From Clostridium nigeriense (GTDB lineage Bacteria > Bacillota > Clostridia > Clostridiales > Clostridiaceae): DNA of 64,000 bases. This document shows positions 8,921 through 17,907 of the stretch, piece by piece (within the stretch, counting starts at the first letter, position 1; every line of letters begins with the position of its first letter). Below the pieces are notes generated by a model. It saw only the letters and a list, made by a program, of their open reading frames with translations, made no database searches and was not told where the DNA came from. The stretch covers positions 32,608 to 96,607 of the forward strand of contig NZ_LT575472.1 of the NCBI RefSeq assembly GCF_900086595.1, in the 5' to 3' direction. The position numbers and the translations under genes were made by a program.

Positions 8921-9808
8921 TTAATCCTTTAATCCACCAAGGCTCATACCTTGTGTAAGTTTCTTTTGTACTAAAATATATAAAACTAATGTTGGTATCA
9001 TTACAATTACCAAACCAGCATACATAATTCCATAATTAGTTGCTGTTTTTTCAACAGCCATTAAATTCTGTAATCCAACAGGTAAAGTCTTGTTCTTTGA
9101 TGTCATTAATGTAAATGCAATAATATATTCATTCCAGAAAGCTAAAAAGTTAAATAATATTACTGTAATAATACTTGGCCTTGCCATTGGAACCATAATT
9201 TTAATCATTGTTTTAAAATATCCACATCCATCGATTAATGCAGCCTCTTCATAAGATTTAGGTAATGTTTTAAAATATCCACTTAAAAGATAAATAGTAA
9301 ATGGTAAATGTGTTGATGCGTAAACTATTGCTAAAACCAAACGATTATTCAGAAAAAATCTAACATCAAACATTCTATTTGCAGAGCTTAACATTAAAAA
9401 TATTGGAACAACAATATAATTAACGTTAACAAATAATCCTGCCATAAATCCTGCACTTAAAAACTTTTTACCTTTAAAATCAAATCTAGCTAAACAATAA
9501 GATGCTGGTAATGCTACAACTAATAATATACTAAGTGCTAAAGTTGTAACCATTACTGAATTTAACAAATACTCACCCATTTTAGCTTTACCAAAGGCAA
9601 TGCTAAAGTTCTCCCAAATTAACTTTTTCGGAAAAGCAAATGGATTAACATCTTGTCCAACAAATTCAGCATTAGATTTAAGACTCGCCATAAATACCCA
9701 AGCAACTGGGACAATAATTGAAACTGCTAGAGTAATTAAGGCTATATAAATGAATATTTTATATAAACTATTAGTACTATTTGATTTTGTCTTGTTTATT
9801 CCTTTCAT
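8921..9808 (-). CDS. ABC sugar transporter permease (MalG family)
   Basis: An inner-membrane permease of 295 residues with six predicted helices, for a carbohydrate-uptake-1 ABC transporter. The EAA loop that contacts the ATPase is visible as SYEEAALIDGCGYFKTM at about residues 185-201. It pairs with the MalF-type permease at 9819-10709, 10 nt upstream. No ATPase gene lies in the operon; transporters of this class usually share an MsmK/UgpC-type ATPase encoded elsewhere. Start ATG has AGGAGGTAGG. Likely cargo is galacto-N-biose or lacto-N-biose because the next gene is the GH112 phosphorylase. Confidence 0.92.
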   Translation of the reverse strand: MKGINKTKSNSTNSLYKIFIYIALITLAVSIIVPVAWVFMASLKSNAEFVGQDVNPFAFPKKLIWENFSIAFGKAKMGEYLLNSVMVTTLALSILLVVALPASYCLARFDFKGKKFLSAGFMAGLFVNVNYIVVPIFLMLSSANRMFDVRFFLNNRLVLAIVYASTHLPFTIYLLSGYFKTLPKSYEEAALIDGCGYFKTMIKIMVPMARPSIITVILFNFLAFWNEYIIAFTLMTSKNKTLPVGLQNLMAVEKTATNYGIMYAGLVIVMIPTLVLYILVQKKLTQGMSLGGLKD

Positions 9809-9818
9809 ACCCTACCTC

Positions 9819-10709
9819 CTAAAACTCTAACACTTCACGCTCAGTAATTTTATTAATTACTGCTGATAAAATAAATGAGAATAAGAATACTGCAACTCCA
9901 ATTGCCATTCCATATCCATAAGCTGATGATGTATATGCTTGCTTATACATATAACTTAAAAATACCTCTGTTTGTCCATTAGGCCCACCACCAGTCATTA
10001 TTTGAACCATTAAGAAACTTAAATTAATTGTACTAATAACAAAAAATGTTAATGTAGTACGAATATTATCCCAAATAAGAGGTAAAGTAATTACAAAGAA
10101 TTGCTTTATTTTACCTGCACCATCTAATCCTGCAGCCTCATAAAAACTATCTGGAATTGATGCCATACTAGCCATATACATAACCATATAGTATCCAATT
10201 GCCTGCCAAATCAATGCAAAAATTAAAGAATATATAACTATATTAGGATTACCCATCCACATTTGTTTTAAATTATCTAAATGTAAAAACCCTAATACAC
10301 TATTTAATAATCCAGATTGAGGATCATAAATTGCTCCAAATATTGCTGAGATAACTACAACGCTTAAAATATTAGGTATATAAAATATTACTCTAAAAAA
10401 GTTTTTTCCTTTAAAGTCTTCTTTAGATAGTATTGCCGCAAAAAATACTGCAATTATAAGAGTAATAATAGTTACAAGTGTAATAATTAAAATTGAATTT
10501 TGTATAGATTGTAGGAAGTTTTGATCTTGTATTAAAATTTCAAAATTCTTAAACCCTTGAAATGTTCTATTGTTAGAAAGACCTCCCCACTTGTATAATG
10601 ACATTCTAAATACATTAAATGTAGGTATTACCATAAATATTGTTACAAGAATTACAGCTGGTGTCATGCAGGCCAAAATAAATCGCCTTTGTGACTTTCT
10701 TTTATTCAT
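9819..10709 (-). CDS. ABC sugar transporter permease (MalF family)
   Basis: The 296-residue partner permease, with six predicted membrane helices and the EAA loop SFYEAAGLDGAGKIKQF at about residues 187-203. It is the first permease of the operon and follows the binding-protein gene after a 75-nt gap that contains a strong stem-loop (10733-10760). Start ATG has AGAGGTGAG upstream. Together with 8921-9808 it should form the transmembrane channel for a mucin-core disaccharide importer. Confidence 0.92.
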   Translation of the reverse strand: MNKRKSQRRFILACMTPAVILVTIFMVIPTFNVFRMSLYKWGGLSNNRTFQGFKNFEILIQDQNFLQSIQNSILIITLVTIITLIIAVFFAAILSKEDFKGKNFFRVIFYIPNILSVVVISAIFGAIYDPQSGLLNSVLGFLHLDNLKQMWMGNPNIVIYSLIFALIWQAIGYYMVMYMASMASIPDSFYEAAGLDGAGKIKQFFVITLPLIWDNIRTTLTFFVISTINLSFLMVQIMTGGGPNGQTEVFLSYMYKQAYTSSAYGYGMAIGVAVFLFSFILSAVINKITEREVLEF

Positions 10710-10732
10710 ATACTCTCACCTCTTTTTAAATC

Positions 10733-10760
10733 AAACGGTGAGTCATGAAACTCACCGTTT
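10733..10760 (-). repeat. intercistronic stem-loop
   Basis: Perfect 10-bp inverted repeat AAACGGTGAG/CTCACCGTTT around an 8-nt loop, between the binding-protein stop and the permease start. No T run follows on the minus strand, so it is more likely an mRNA-stabilising or processing hairpin than a full terminator. Confidence 0.75.
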
Positions 10761-10783
10761 AACTATATAACTAACTTATCCTA

Positions 10784-12124
10784 CTATTTTAAAGCTGCCT
10801 TACATTTTGCAAAAGTATCATTTAATTGAGCCTTCCATTGATCAGCAGTCATTGAACCATTGATTACAGAATCTACTGCACCATATACAGCTTTCTTAAA
10901 GTCTAGTCCTTCAATTACATCTGTTGTAGCCCAGTTTCCTAATGCAGGTAATACACCTTCTTGCTCATAAATGCTATAGAATAACTTCATATCTCCATCA
11001 AGTTTGTCAACAATTCCTTTAACTGGTTGAACAACTGGTGTAGCAACCATTTCTCCATCCTTGTTTGGAGCTTTATTAGCTAACATAAGATCAACTGCTT
11101 TATCTGAATATAAGAACTTAATAAATTCCTTAGCATCATCATGGTTCTTTCCATCCTTTGGTACCCAAGCTTGTTCAAAGAATGTATAAGCATAACGCTT
11201 TCCACCTTCTTCATAAGCTGGTAAAGGCATGAATCCCCATTTAAAGTTTTCTGGAGTTGACTCAGCCATTTCTCCAACTACCCAGTTACCATTAGGCATG
11301 AAAGCTGCTTGTCCATCTATTACAGCTTGTTGATTCTTCTTAAATCCACCATCACTATTTGCATTTGAAACTGTTGCATCCCAAGTATATGTTGCTAATT
11401 TTGCAATTGTATCAATTACAAGTTGTCCTTCTTTAGAATTCCAAGTATTAGCATCATATTCTAATGCCTTCTTATAATAATCATCTCCACCTGCTTGATA
11501 TAATAATGCAAATAAAGTTCCATCTAAGTATCCTGATTGAGGATAAGTAAATAATGCTTTTCCTTCTGCCTTTAATTTATCTCCATACTTCCACATTTCA
11601 TCCCAAGTTGCAGGTGCTTTTCCATTTTCAAATTTAGATGCATCATACCATAATCCTGTTGGTGAATAGAAAATAGGAGCTAAATAAGTTTTTCCATCTC
11701 CATATGGTTGTGTAATTGCATTTTCTGCAAATCCATCTGCTAATTTATCTTTTAATTCACCAGTAAATACATCAGAAATATCTAATAAAGCATTTTCTTT
11801 AATCATTGTTTCTGTGAATCCACTTTTTTGTCCTATGTTATAATAAACAACATCAGGATATTCTCCATCTAACATTTGAGGACGTAATTCCTCATCTAAT
11901 TTTGAAGAAAGTTGTAATTGAACATCTACATCTTTATTTTCTTCTTCAAAAGCCTTCTCAAGATTTTTCCATATTTCCGCTCCATTTCCACCCTCAAATG
12001 CAGCTACCTTTAAAACTCTTTTTTCTCCCTCAACTTTATCTCCGCCAGTTGTTTTAGAACCACACCCTACAAGTGTTGTTGCAGCCATAAGAGCTACTAA
12101 TGACATACATAATAATTTTTTCAT
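10784..12124 (-). CDS. ABC transporter sugar-binding lipoprotein
   Basis: An extracellular lipoprotein of 446 residues that captures the sugar for the permeases at 8921-10709. The N-terminus is a lipoprotein signal peptide with lipobox LVGC (C21 the lipidated cysteine). The body is an extracellular solute-binding protein family 1 fold, with GDGKTYLAPIFYSPTGLWYD and ATWDEMWKYGDKL segments. First gene of the operon; the higher dose of binding protein needed is consistent with the hairpin at 10733-10760 protecting its mRNA. By context the ligand is probably galacto-N-biose or lacto-N-biose. Confidence 0.93.
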   Translation of the reverse strand: MKKLLCMSLVALMAATTLVGCGSKTTGGDKVEGEKRVLKVAAFEGGNGAEIWKNLEKAFEEENKDVDVQLQLSSKLDEELRPQMLDGEYPDVVYYNIGQKSGFTETMIKENALLDISDVFTGELKDKLADGFAENAITQPYGDGKTYLAPIFYSPTGLWYDASKFENGKAPATWDEMWKYGDKLKAEGKALFTYPQSGYLDGTLFALLYQAGGDDYYKKALEYDANTWNSKEGQLVIDTIAKLATYTWDATVSNANSDGGFKKNQQAVIDGQAAFMPNGNWVVGEMAESTPENFKWGFMPLPAYEEGGKRYAYTFFEQAWVPKDGKNHDDAKEFIKFLYSDKAVDLMLANKAPNKDGEMVATPVVQPVKGIVDKLDGDMKLFYSIYEQEGVLPALGNWATTDVIEGLDFKKAVYGAVDSVINGSMTADQWKAQLNDTFAKCKAALK

Positions 12125-12398
12125 AAAATCTCGTCCCCTTTAAATTTTTATAATTTCTTGTTTTTATAAAATAAAAAGTCTATCTACAATTTATAGTATA
12201 ATTTTAAGTAAACGTTTTTTCTATAATGATATTGTCTTGTTTTATCTATATATTGTTATTGATAAATTACTAATAGCATTATACCTTAATTTTAATTGTT
12301 TACCAATATTTTCTTTGTTATAATCTGTTATATAAACATTTACACAAAGAATTTTATACATTTTTATATACTTTTTTACAAGAAAGAAGGGTATTGAT
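12125..12398. promoter_or_regulatory. divergent control region between transporter and sulfatase
   Basis: 274 bp separating two divergent carbohydrate operons. It contains a short AAACGTTT-type core at 12209-12218 that resembles part of a catabolite-responsive or LacI-type operator but matches poorly elsewhere. I see no consensus promoter pair on either strand, which suggests activator dependence, perhaps on the AraC regulator at 15117-16004. Inference only. Confidence 0.4.
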
Positions 12399-13850
12399 AT
12401 GAAAAAACCAAATATTATATTATTGATGTGTGATCAATTTCGTGGTGATTGCTTATCTTTCAATGGACATCCTGATGTAAAAACTCCATATTTAGATACA
12501 CTAGCAACAACAGGTATAAATTTTGATAATGCTTATTCAGCTTGTCCTAGTTGTATTCCTGCTAGAGTTGCACTATTTACTGGTAAAAGCCAAAAAAATC
12601 ATGGTCGCGTCGGCTACGAAGATGGAATCCCTTGGAATTATGATCATATGCTAGCTGAAGAATTATCTAATAATGGATATCAAACTCAATGTATTGGTAA
12701 AATGCATGTTGATCCACCTAGACTATCTTGCGGATTTAATAATATTAAACTTCATGACGGATATTTAGCTCATTATAGAAGCAATCTTATCCCCCATTAC
12801 CAACATCAAGAAGTAACAGATGACTACTTATATTACTTAAAAGATAAAGAGGGACAAACTGCGGATTTTAATGTAACTGGTCCTGAGTGTAATTCTTGGA
12901 TTACTCATCCATGGATTTATGAGGAAAAACTTCATCCAACAAATTGGGTAGTAGATGAAAGTATTAGATTTTTAAAAACAAGAGATAGAACAAAACCATT
13001 TTTCTTAATGAGTTCCTTTGTTCGTCCACATCAACCTTTTGATGCACCTAAATCTTATTTTGATATGTATAAAGATAAATCTTTAAGAGAACCAGCAAGT
13101 GGTGATTGGGTTGATCCAAGCCTTACTGAAAAATACGGAAGTATAAAAGATTCAATTTATGGTTGTAAGGATAAAGATCTACGTCATGAAGCTATGTGCG
13201 GATATTATGCATGTATAACCCATGTAGATCATCAAATAGGAAGGCTAATTACCTCTTTAATCGAGGATGGAACTTATGATGACTCTATTATTCTGTTCTT
13301 ATCTGACCATGGTGAACTTTTATTTGATAACAACTTATATCGCAAAGCCTTCCCATATGAAGGAAGTACTCATATCCCACTAATTATTCATGTTGGTGAT
13401 AATATAAAACATAAGGCACCATTTAGAAGTGATACACTTGTTGAACTTAGAGATATAATGCCTACAATTTTAGATTTTGCTGGTATAAAAATCCCTAAAG
13501 GTGTAGATGGTTTTTCATTAGTTCCAGAAATTTGTGGCGATAAAAAAAATCATCGTGATTATTTACATGGTGAACATAGTTTCCATTCAAGTTTATCTAA
13601 TCATTATATTGTTACTAAATCGGATAAATTTATATGGTATAGCGAAAAAAATGAAGAACAATATTTTAATCTAAAAGATGATCCTAGGGAGGAATATAAT
13701 TTAATTAATAATAAATTATATAAAGAACGTATTGATTATTTAAGAAACTGTTTAATTAAAGAATTGTTGGATAGAGAGGAAGGATATACTGATGGATTTA
13801 CTCTTAAAACAGGGTGTAATCCTGTAAATACCTTATCTCATATATTATAA
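12399..13850 (+). CDS. Cys-type sulfatase, cytoplasmic
   Basis: A sulfate-ester hydrolase of 483 residues. The formylglycine signature is CIPAR (C52-R56) in the window PSCIPARVALFTG, so it is a Cys-type enzyme needing maturation by the neighbouring radical-SAM protein. Other sulfatase marks are the N-terminal metal-site region MCDQFRGD, GKMHVDPP, and LSDHGE near residue 305. There is no signal peptide, so the substrate must be imported. Start ATG has AAGAAGGG upstream; the maturase begins 24 nt after its stop. Lying opposite the GH112 operon, it may remove sulfate from imported mucin-type disaccharides. The exact sulfate position cannot be read. Confidence 0.92.
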   Translation: MKKPNIILLMCDQFRGDCLSFNGHPDVKTPYLDTLATTGINFDNAYSACPSCIPARVALFTGKSQKNHGRVGYEDGIPWNYDHMLAEELSNNGYQTQCIGKMHVDPPRLSCGFNNIKLHDGYLAHYRSNLIPHYQHQEVTDDYLYYLKDKEGQTADFNVTGPECNSWITHPWIYEEKLHPTNWVVDESIRFLKTRDRTKPFFLMSSFVRPHQPFDAPKSYFDMYKDKSLREPASGDWVDPSLTEKYGSIKDSIYGCKDKDLRHEAMCGYYACITHVDHQIGRLITSLIEDGTYDDSIILFLSDHGELLFDNNLYRKAFPYEGSTHIPLIIHVGDNIKHKAPFRSDTLVELRDIMPTILDFAGIKIPKGVDGFSLVPEICGDKKNHRDYLHGEHSFHSSLSNHYIVTKSDKFIWYSEKNEEQYFNLKDDPREEYNLINNKLYKERIDYLRNCLIKELLDREEGYTDGFTLKTGCNPVNTLSHIL

Positions 13851-13874
13851 TTAATTTTAGATGGGAGAATATAA

Positions 13875-15002
13875 ATGAAAAGAAATTTAAGTCTAATGAT
13901 AAAACCATCTTCTAGTAAATGTAATTTAAACTGTAAATATTGTTTTTATCATTCTATAGCAGAAGCTAGGGATATTGAAGATTATGGATTCCTAAAGGAA
14001 GATACTCTTAAGGTTATAATAGAAAAGGCTTCTGATTATTGTAATGGTGGAAGTTGTGTAATTGGATTTCAGGGAGGGGAACCTTTACTTATAGGTTTAA
14101 ATTTTTATAAAAAACTTATTGAGTTTGTAAAGGACTTTGGAAATAATACTAATTTTTCTTTTTCTCTTCAAACAAATGGCACATTAATTACAGATGAATG
14201 GGCAGAATTTTTTAGTAAAAATAACTTTCTAATTGGTTTATCTCTTGATGGTAACAAAGATATTCATAATTTAAATAGAGTTAACTATAAAAATGAAGAA
14301 ACATTTAATAAAGTTATGAGAGGAATAAAGTTACTTCAAAAGTATAATGTTGAATTTAATATACTTACAGTTGTAACTTCCGCTTTATGTAAAAAAATTG
14401 AAAGTACTTATAACTTTTTTAAGAAAAATAATTTTAAATATCTACAATTTATACCCTGTTTAGAACCATTAGAAAATACTTCTTTGACTTCAAGGAAGTT
14501 TTCTATTACAAAAGAAGAATATAAAAATTTTTTAATGAAGCTTTTTGACCTTTGGTATGAGGATGCTATTAATAATAACTATGTTAGCATACGAATGTTT
14601 GATAATATTCTTGGCTTGTTTTTTAATCAAGATTATGAAGCTTGTGATATGAAAGGAGTCTGCTCTTGCCAACATATTATAGAAAGTGATGGTTCAGTTT
14701 ATCCTTGCGATTTCTATACTTATGAAACTTATAAAATTGGAAATATATTAACTGATTCCTTTAATATTATGCATAGGAATACTACTACGATTAATTTTTT
14801 AAATAGTTCTATTAATAAAAATAGTAAGTGTAACAGTTGTAAATACTATTCTATTTGTAGAAACGGTTGTAGGCGTCATAGGGAAAATCAAGTTAACAAC
14901 CTTAATTATTTCTGTGAAGCATACTACGATTTCTACTCCTATTCAATAGATAGATTTAATGATGTAGCCTTTAAAATAAAAACAAGGAAAATAATATTAT
15001 AA
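13875..15002 (+). CDS. anaerobic sulfatase-maturating enzyme (radical SAM, SPASM)
   Basis: A cytoplasmic radical-SAM enzyme of 375 residues that oxidises the sulfatase cysteine to C-alpha-formylglycine without oxygen. The first cluster motif CNLNCKYC supplies C16, C20 and C23, followed by FQGGEP. The SPASM region holds CDMKGVCSC, SDGSVYPCDFY (including the aspartate of the catalytic YPCDFY motif), CNSCKYYSIC, RNGCRR and a final cysteine in NYFCEAY, so all auxiliary cluster ligands seem present. It is cotranscribed with the sulfatase 24 nt upstream, which is its evident substrate. The sequence differs from the anSME of C. perfringens as I remember it, so it is probably a dedicated paralogue. 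Confidence 0.93.
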   Translation: MKRNLSLMIKPSSSKCNLNCKYCFYHSIAEARDIEDYGFLKEDTLKVIIEKASDYCNGGSCVIGFQGGEPLLIGLNFYKKLIEFVKDFGNNTNFSFSLQTNGTLITDEWAEFFSKNNFLIGLSLDGNKDIHNLNRVNYKNEETFNKVMRGIKLLQKYNVEFNILTVVTSALCKKIESTYNFFKKNNFKYLQFIPCLEPLENTSLTSRKFSITKEEYKNFLMKLFDLWYEDAINNNYVSIRMFDNILGLFFNQDYEACDMKGVCSCQHIIESDGSVYPCDFYTYETYKIGNILTDSFNIMHRNTTTINFLNSSINKNSKCNSCKYYSICRNGCRRHRENQVNNLNYFCEAYYDFYSYSIDRFNDVAFKIKTRKIIL

Positions 15003-15004
15003 AC

Positions 15005-15046
15005 TTATAGCAATATTGCTAATTTATTATGTCAATATTGCTATAA
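15005..15046 (+). terminator. hairpin after the maturase gene
   Basis: 14-bp inverted repeat TTATAGCAATATTG/CAATATTGCTATAA with a 14-nt loop. No clean T run follows, so it may be a weak terminator or an mRNA-end stabiliser. Confidence 0.55.
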
Positions 15047-15116
15047 TAACAATATTATAATTTTATATATATTGTGATATAATAAAATAAATATACATAT
15101 GAAATGGGGGTATAAA

Positions 15117-16004
15117 ATGGGAATCACCCGATATCTAGTAAATAAGAACAATTATGAACCTAATTATGAGTTGCTTTATATAAGTAAATCCAAATTTGAA
15201 AACGATTGGCATAGTACTGCTCACTTTCATCCTTTTACTGAAATATTTTTTATAACTAATGGATCAGGAGCATTTCATTTAAACGATCAAATTGTAAATG
15301 TTAACAAATGGGACTTAATAATTATTAATCCTAATTGTCTTCATACTGAAAAGTCTTCTTTATCTGATGTTCCTCTTGAATATATAGTTCTTGGAATAGA
15401 TAATTTAATTTTAAATTTTCCAGAATCCCATAGCTTGACTAGTAACGAACATCAAATAAAATTATATGAAATAATGAACCTTTCCAAAGATAAAAATTTG
15501 ATTTTAGATTATTTTAATACTTTAATAAAGGAAGTAGAAAGTAAAGAATTTAATTATGAAATTATTTGTAAAAGTATATTAACCTTATTTATAACACACA
15601 TCATACGCAGCACAACTTCACTACTATTCATAGAAGAATCCCAAGAAAAATTAAATTTAGAATGTATAAAAATTAAAAACTATATAGATGCTCACTATTC
15701 TCAAAATATCACTTTGGATTATTTATCCGATTTATCATATATGAATAAATTTCACTTAGTTCATACCTTTACTAAACAAATAGGAGTATCCCCTATAAAT
15801 TATGTTATAAACAAACGAATTGGGGAAGCAAAAAACCTTCTTGCTACTACTAACTATTCAATTAGAGATATTGCATCTATTGTTGGTTTTTCTAACTCAT
15901 CCTACTTTAGTCAAATGTTTAAAAAAGTTTCAGGTACAACACCAAAAGATTATAGATTAAAAAATTCAAAAGTAGAAATAAAAGAAACTCAAAAAGGGCT
16001 GTAA
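15117..16004 (+). CDS. AraC-family transcriptional regulator, cupin sensor domain
   Basis: A DNA-binding regulator of 295 residues. The N-terminal part (about 1-110) is an AraC-type cupin with HFHPFTEIFFITNGSG, typical of sugar sensors. The C-terminal part (about 190-290) is the double helix-turn-helix, ending in FSNSSYFSQMFKKVSGTTPKDYR. The start at 15117 has GGGGG 7 nt upstream; an in-frame ATG at 15099 would place that site inside the gene. It follows the sulfatase/maturase pair and is the obvious candidate activator of both divergent sugar operons. Its stop codon lies inside the terminator stem at 15995-16015. Confidence 0.88.
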   Translation: MGITRYLVNKNNYEPNYELLYISKSKFENDWHSTAHFHPFTEIFFITNGSGAFHLNDQIVNVNKWDLIIINPNCLHTEKSSLSDVPLEYIVLGIDNLILNFPESHSLTSNEHQIKLYEIMNLSKDKNLILDYFNTLIKEVESKEFNYEIICKSILTLFITHIIRSTTSLLFIEESQEKLNLECIKIKNYIDAHYSQNITLDYLSDLSYMNKFHLVHTFTKQIGVSPINYVINKRIGEAKNLLATTNYSIRDIASIVGFSNSSYFSQMFKKVSGTTPKDYRLKNSKVEIKETQKGL

Positions 16005-16015
16005 CAAACAGCCCT
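15995..16015 (+). terminator. terminator hairpin overlapping AraC stop
   Basis: AGGGCTGT/ACAGCCCT stem with a 5-nt loop; the TAA stop of the AraC gene is partly inside it. The T tract is weak. Confidence 0.6.
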
Positions 16016-16063
16016 TAATGTAAAATATACAATTTAGAATTTAAAACTTATGCTACAGCTCTA

Positions 16064-16825
16064 TTATTCATTTATATCTAAAATAGATTTTATAACTTCT
16101 CCGCCTAAAATCATTCCTGCTACTGGAGGAACAAAGGACATACTTCCTGGTATTTGTCTTTTAGATGCGCATTTTTTAGTGCCGCCAGTACAAACACATC
16201 CAGTTTTACAAGTAACTACATCTTCCTCCTTAGGTCTTCTTGGTTTTTCCTCTGAATACACGACTTTCAGCTTTTTAACACCTCTTTTTCTAAGCTCGTA
16301 TCTCATAACTTTAGCAAGAGGACAAACTTTTGTGTTATATATATCAGATACTTTAAATTGGGTTGGATCTAATTTATTTCCTGTACCCATTGAAGCTATT
16401 ATATTAATTCCTTTTTCATAACAATATTGTGCTAATGCTATTTTAGCAGATACAGTATCTATAGCATCTATTACATAGTCAACATCATCTGGAATTAATT
16501 CTGCCAAATTATCAGGGGTTACAAAAATTTGATGAGTTATTACATTACATTTTCTATTTATTGAAAGGATTCTTTCCTTCATAACATCTACTTTAACTTT
16601 ACTTACTGTATTATATGTAGCATGTATTTGTCTATTTAAATTAGTTAAACATACAGTATCATCATCTACTAATATCAAAGTTCCTACTCCTGCTCTAGTT
16701 AATGCCTCCACTGCAAAGCTTCCTACTCCTCCAACACCAAATACCATTACTTTCGCATTTTTTAGTTTTTCTAGTCCATCTTTTCCTATAAGTAGTTCTG
16801 TCCTAGACAATGGATGTTGTATCAT
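16064..16825 (-). CDS. tcdA: tRNA threonylcarbamoyladenosine dehydratase TcdA
   Basis: An E1-like ATP-dependent enzyme that cyclises threonylcarbamoyladenosine-37 in tRNAs to the hydantoin/oxazolone form. The 253 residues show the Rossmann motif VFGVGGVGSFAVEAL near residue 29, DDDTVCLTNLNRQ, and SMGTGNKLDPT, all typical of the TcdA/CsdL group. A cysteine-rich segment CKTGCVCTGG near residue 207 is also seen in Firmicute members. Single-gene unit. Start ATG is preceded by GGAGAG. Confidence 0.9.
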   Translation of the reverse strand: MIQHPLSRTELLIGKDGLEKLKNAKVMVFGVGGVGSFAVEALTRAGVGTLILVDDDTVCLTNLNRQIHATYNTVSKVKVDVMKERILSINRKCNVITHQIFVTPDNLAELIPDDVDYVIDAIDTVSAKIALAQYCYEKGINIIASMGTGNKLDPTQFKVSDIYNTKVCPLAKVMRYELRKRGVKKLKVVYSEEKPRRPKEEDVVTCKTGCVCTGGTKKCASKRQIPGSMSFVPPVAGMILGGEVIKSILDINE

Positions 16826-17057
16826 TAATTTCTCTCCTTTTACATTTATCTTAATTTTAAAATATTTAAATTTAATATATCTTATTTTAGACTATTATTA
16901 GTGTATAAACAATAATATTTTTATTTGAATTTTAAACAATTAAAATATATTAAGTTAAAAAGTAGTAAATTATATATTTTATTTAAATAAAGTAGATAAT
17001 ATGTTAAGATATTAAAAGATTTAAGTTATACATACATAACTTTAAGGAGGAAAGTTT

Positions 17058-17750
17058 ATGATTTTAGGAATTATAAGTGCAATGACAGAAGAATTAGAAC
17101 TTCTTTTAAAAGATATGGATATAAAAGAAGAAACTAAAAAAGCTAATATGACTTTTTATAGAGGTACTTTAGGAAGTAAAGATATTATTGCAGTAGTTTG
17201 TGGAATTGGTAAAGTTAATGCTGCAGTTTGCTCTCAAATATTAATATCTGAATTTAATGCTACTTCTATAATAAATGTTGGAGTTGCTGGGGGAATTGGT
17301 AAGGATATTTATCCTGGAGATGTTGTAGTTGGCACTAATTTAGTACAGCATGATATGGATACTACAGCTTTTGGAGATCCCCATGGTCAAATTCCAAGAT
17401 TAGATACCTTTGATTTTAAGTGTAATGAAACTTTAGTTAAAGCTGCCTTAGAAGCTTGTGAAGAAATAAATGAAATAAATACTTTCTCAGGTAGAATAAT
17501 TTCTGGGGATCAATTTATTTCAAGTGTAAATAAAATTAAATGGTTTGAAGAAGAATTTAAGGCTATGGCATGTGAAATGGAAGGTGCTAGCATAGCTCAA
17601 GTTTGTTATTTAAATAATATTCCTTGTGTAGTTATTAGATCAATTTCTGATAATGCTAATAACGGTGCTCATATGGATTATGAAAAATTCATTCCTATAG
17701 CCGTAAGAAATTCAACTATTATATTAAAAAATATGCTTAAAAAACTTTAA
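17058..17750 (+). CDS. mtnN: 5'-methylthioadenosine/S-adenosylhomocysteine nucleosidase
   Basis: A cytoplasmic nucleosidase of 230 residues that splits adenine from methylthioadenosine and S-adenosylhomocysteine, feeding methionine salvage and the activated methyl cycle. The family start MxLGIISAMTEELELL, the NVGVAGGI loop, the CEMEGASIAQVC substrate-binding stretch and the catalytic aspartate in RSISDNAN are all present. Start ATG has AAGGAGG 7 nt upstream. It is monocistronic, ending in the long hairpin at 17759-17814. Confidence 0.96.
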   Translation: MILGIISAMTEELELLLKDMDIKEETKKANMTFYRGTLGSKDIIAVVCGIGKVNAAVCSQILISEFNATSIINVGVAGGIGKDIYPGDVVVGTNLVQHDMDTTAFGDPHGQIPRLDTFDFKCNETLVKAALEACEEINEINTFSGRIISGDQFISSVNKIKWFEEEFKAMACEMEGASIAQVCYLNNIPCVVIRSISDNANNGAHMDYEKFIPIAVRNSTIILKNMLKKL

Positions 17751-17758
17751 ATGGGTAG

Positions 17759-17814
17759 AAATGTAATATTGCTTTTTCCATCGCTTTGCTCCAAGTAAAC
17801 GCAATATTACATTT
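17759..17814 (+). terminator. long-stem hairpin after mtnN
   Basis: Perfect 14-bp inverted repeat AAATGTAATATTGC/GCAATATTACATTT around a 28-nt loop, followed by TTAT. Possible terminator; the long loop is unusual. Confidence 0.6.
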
Positions 17815-17866
17815 TATCCTTTACACTAAAAAGCAATAATTTCTCATTCTTTCTTATAAAAAAATA

Positions 17867-17886
17867 AAGACTCACTAAGGAGTCTT
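17867..17886 (-). terminator. terminator after the small exporter gene
   Basis: AAGACT/AGTCTT stem followed on the minus strand by a run of T (A run at 17858-17864). Confidence 0.7.
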
Positions 17887-17907
17887 ATTCTTATTAATTC
17901 ATATATT

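Noticed and set aside
12209..12226. Catabolite-responsive element near AAACGTTT
   Set aside because: Only the central core matches; outer positions of the cre consensus do not. Kept only as a weak note.
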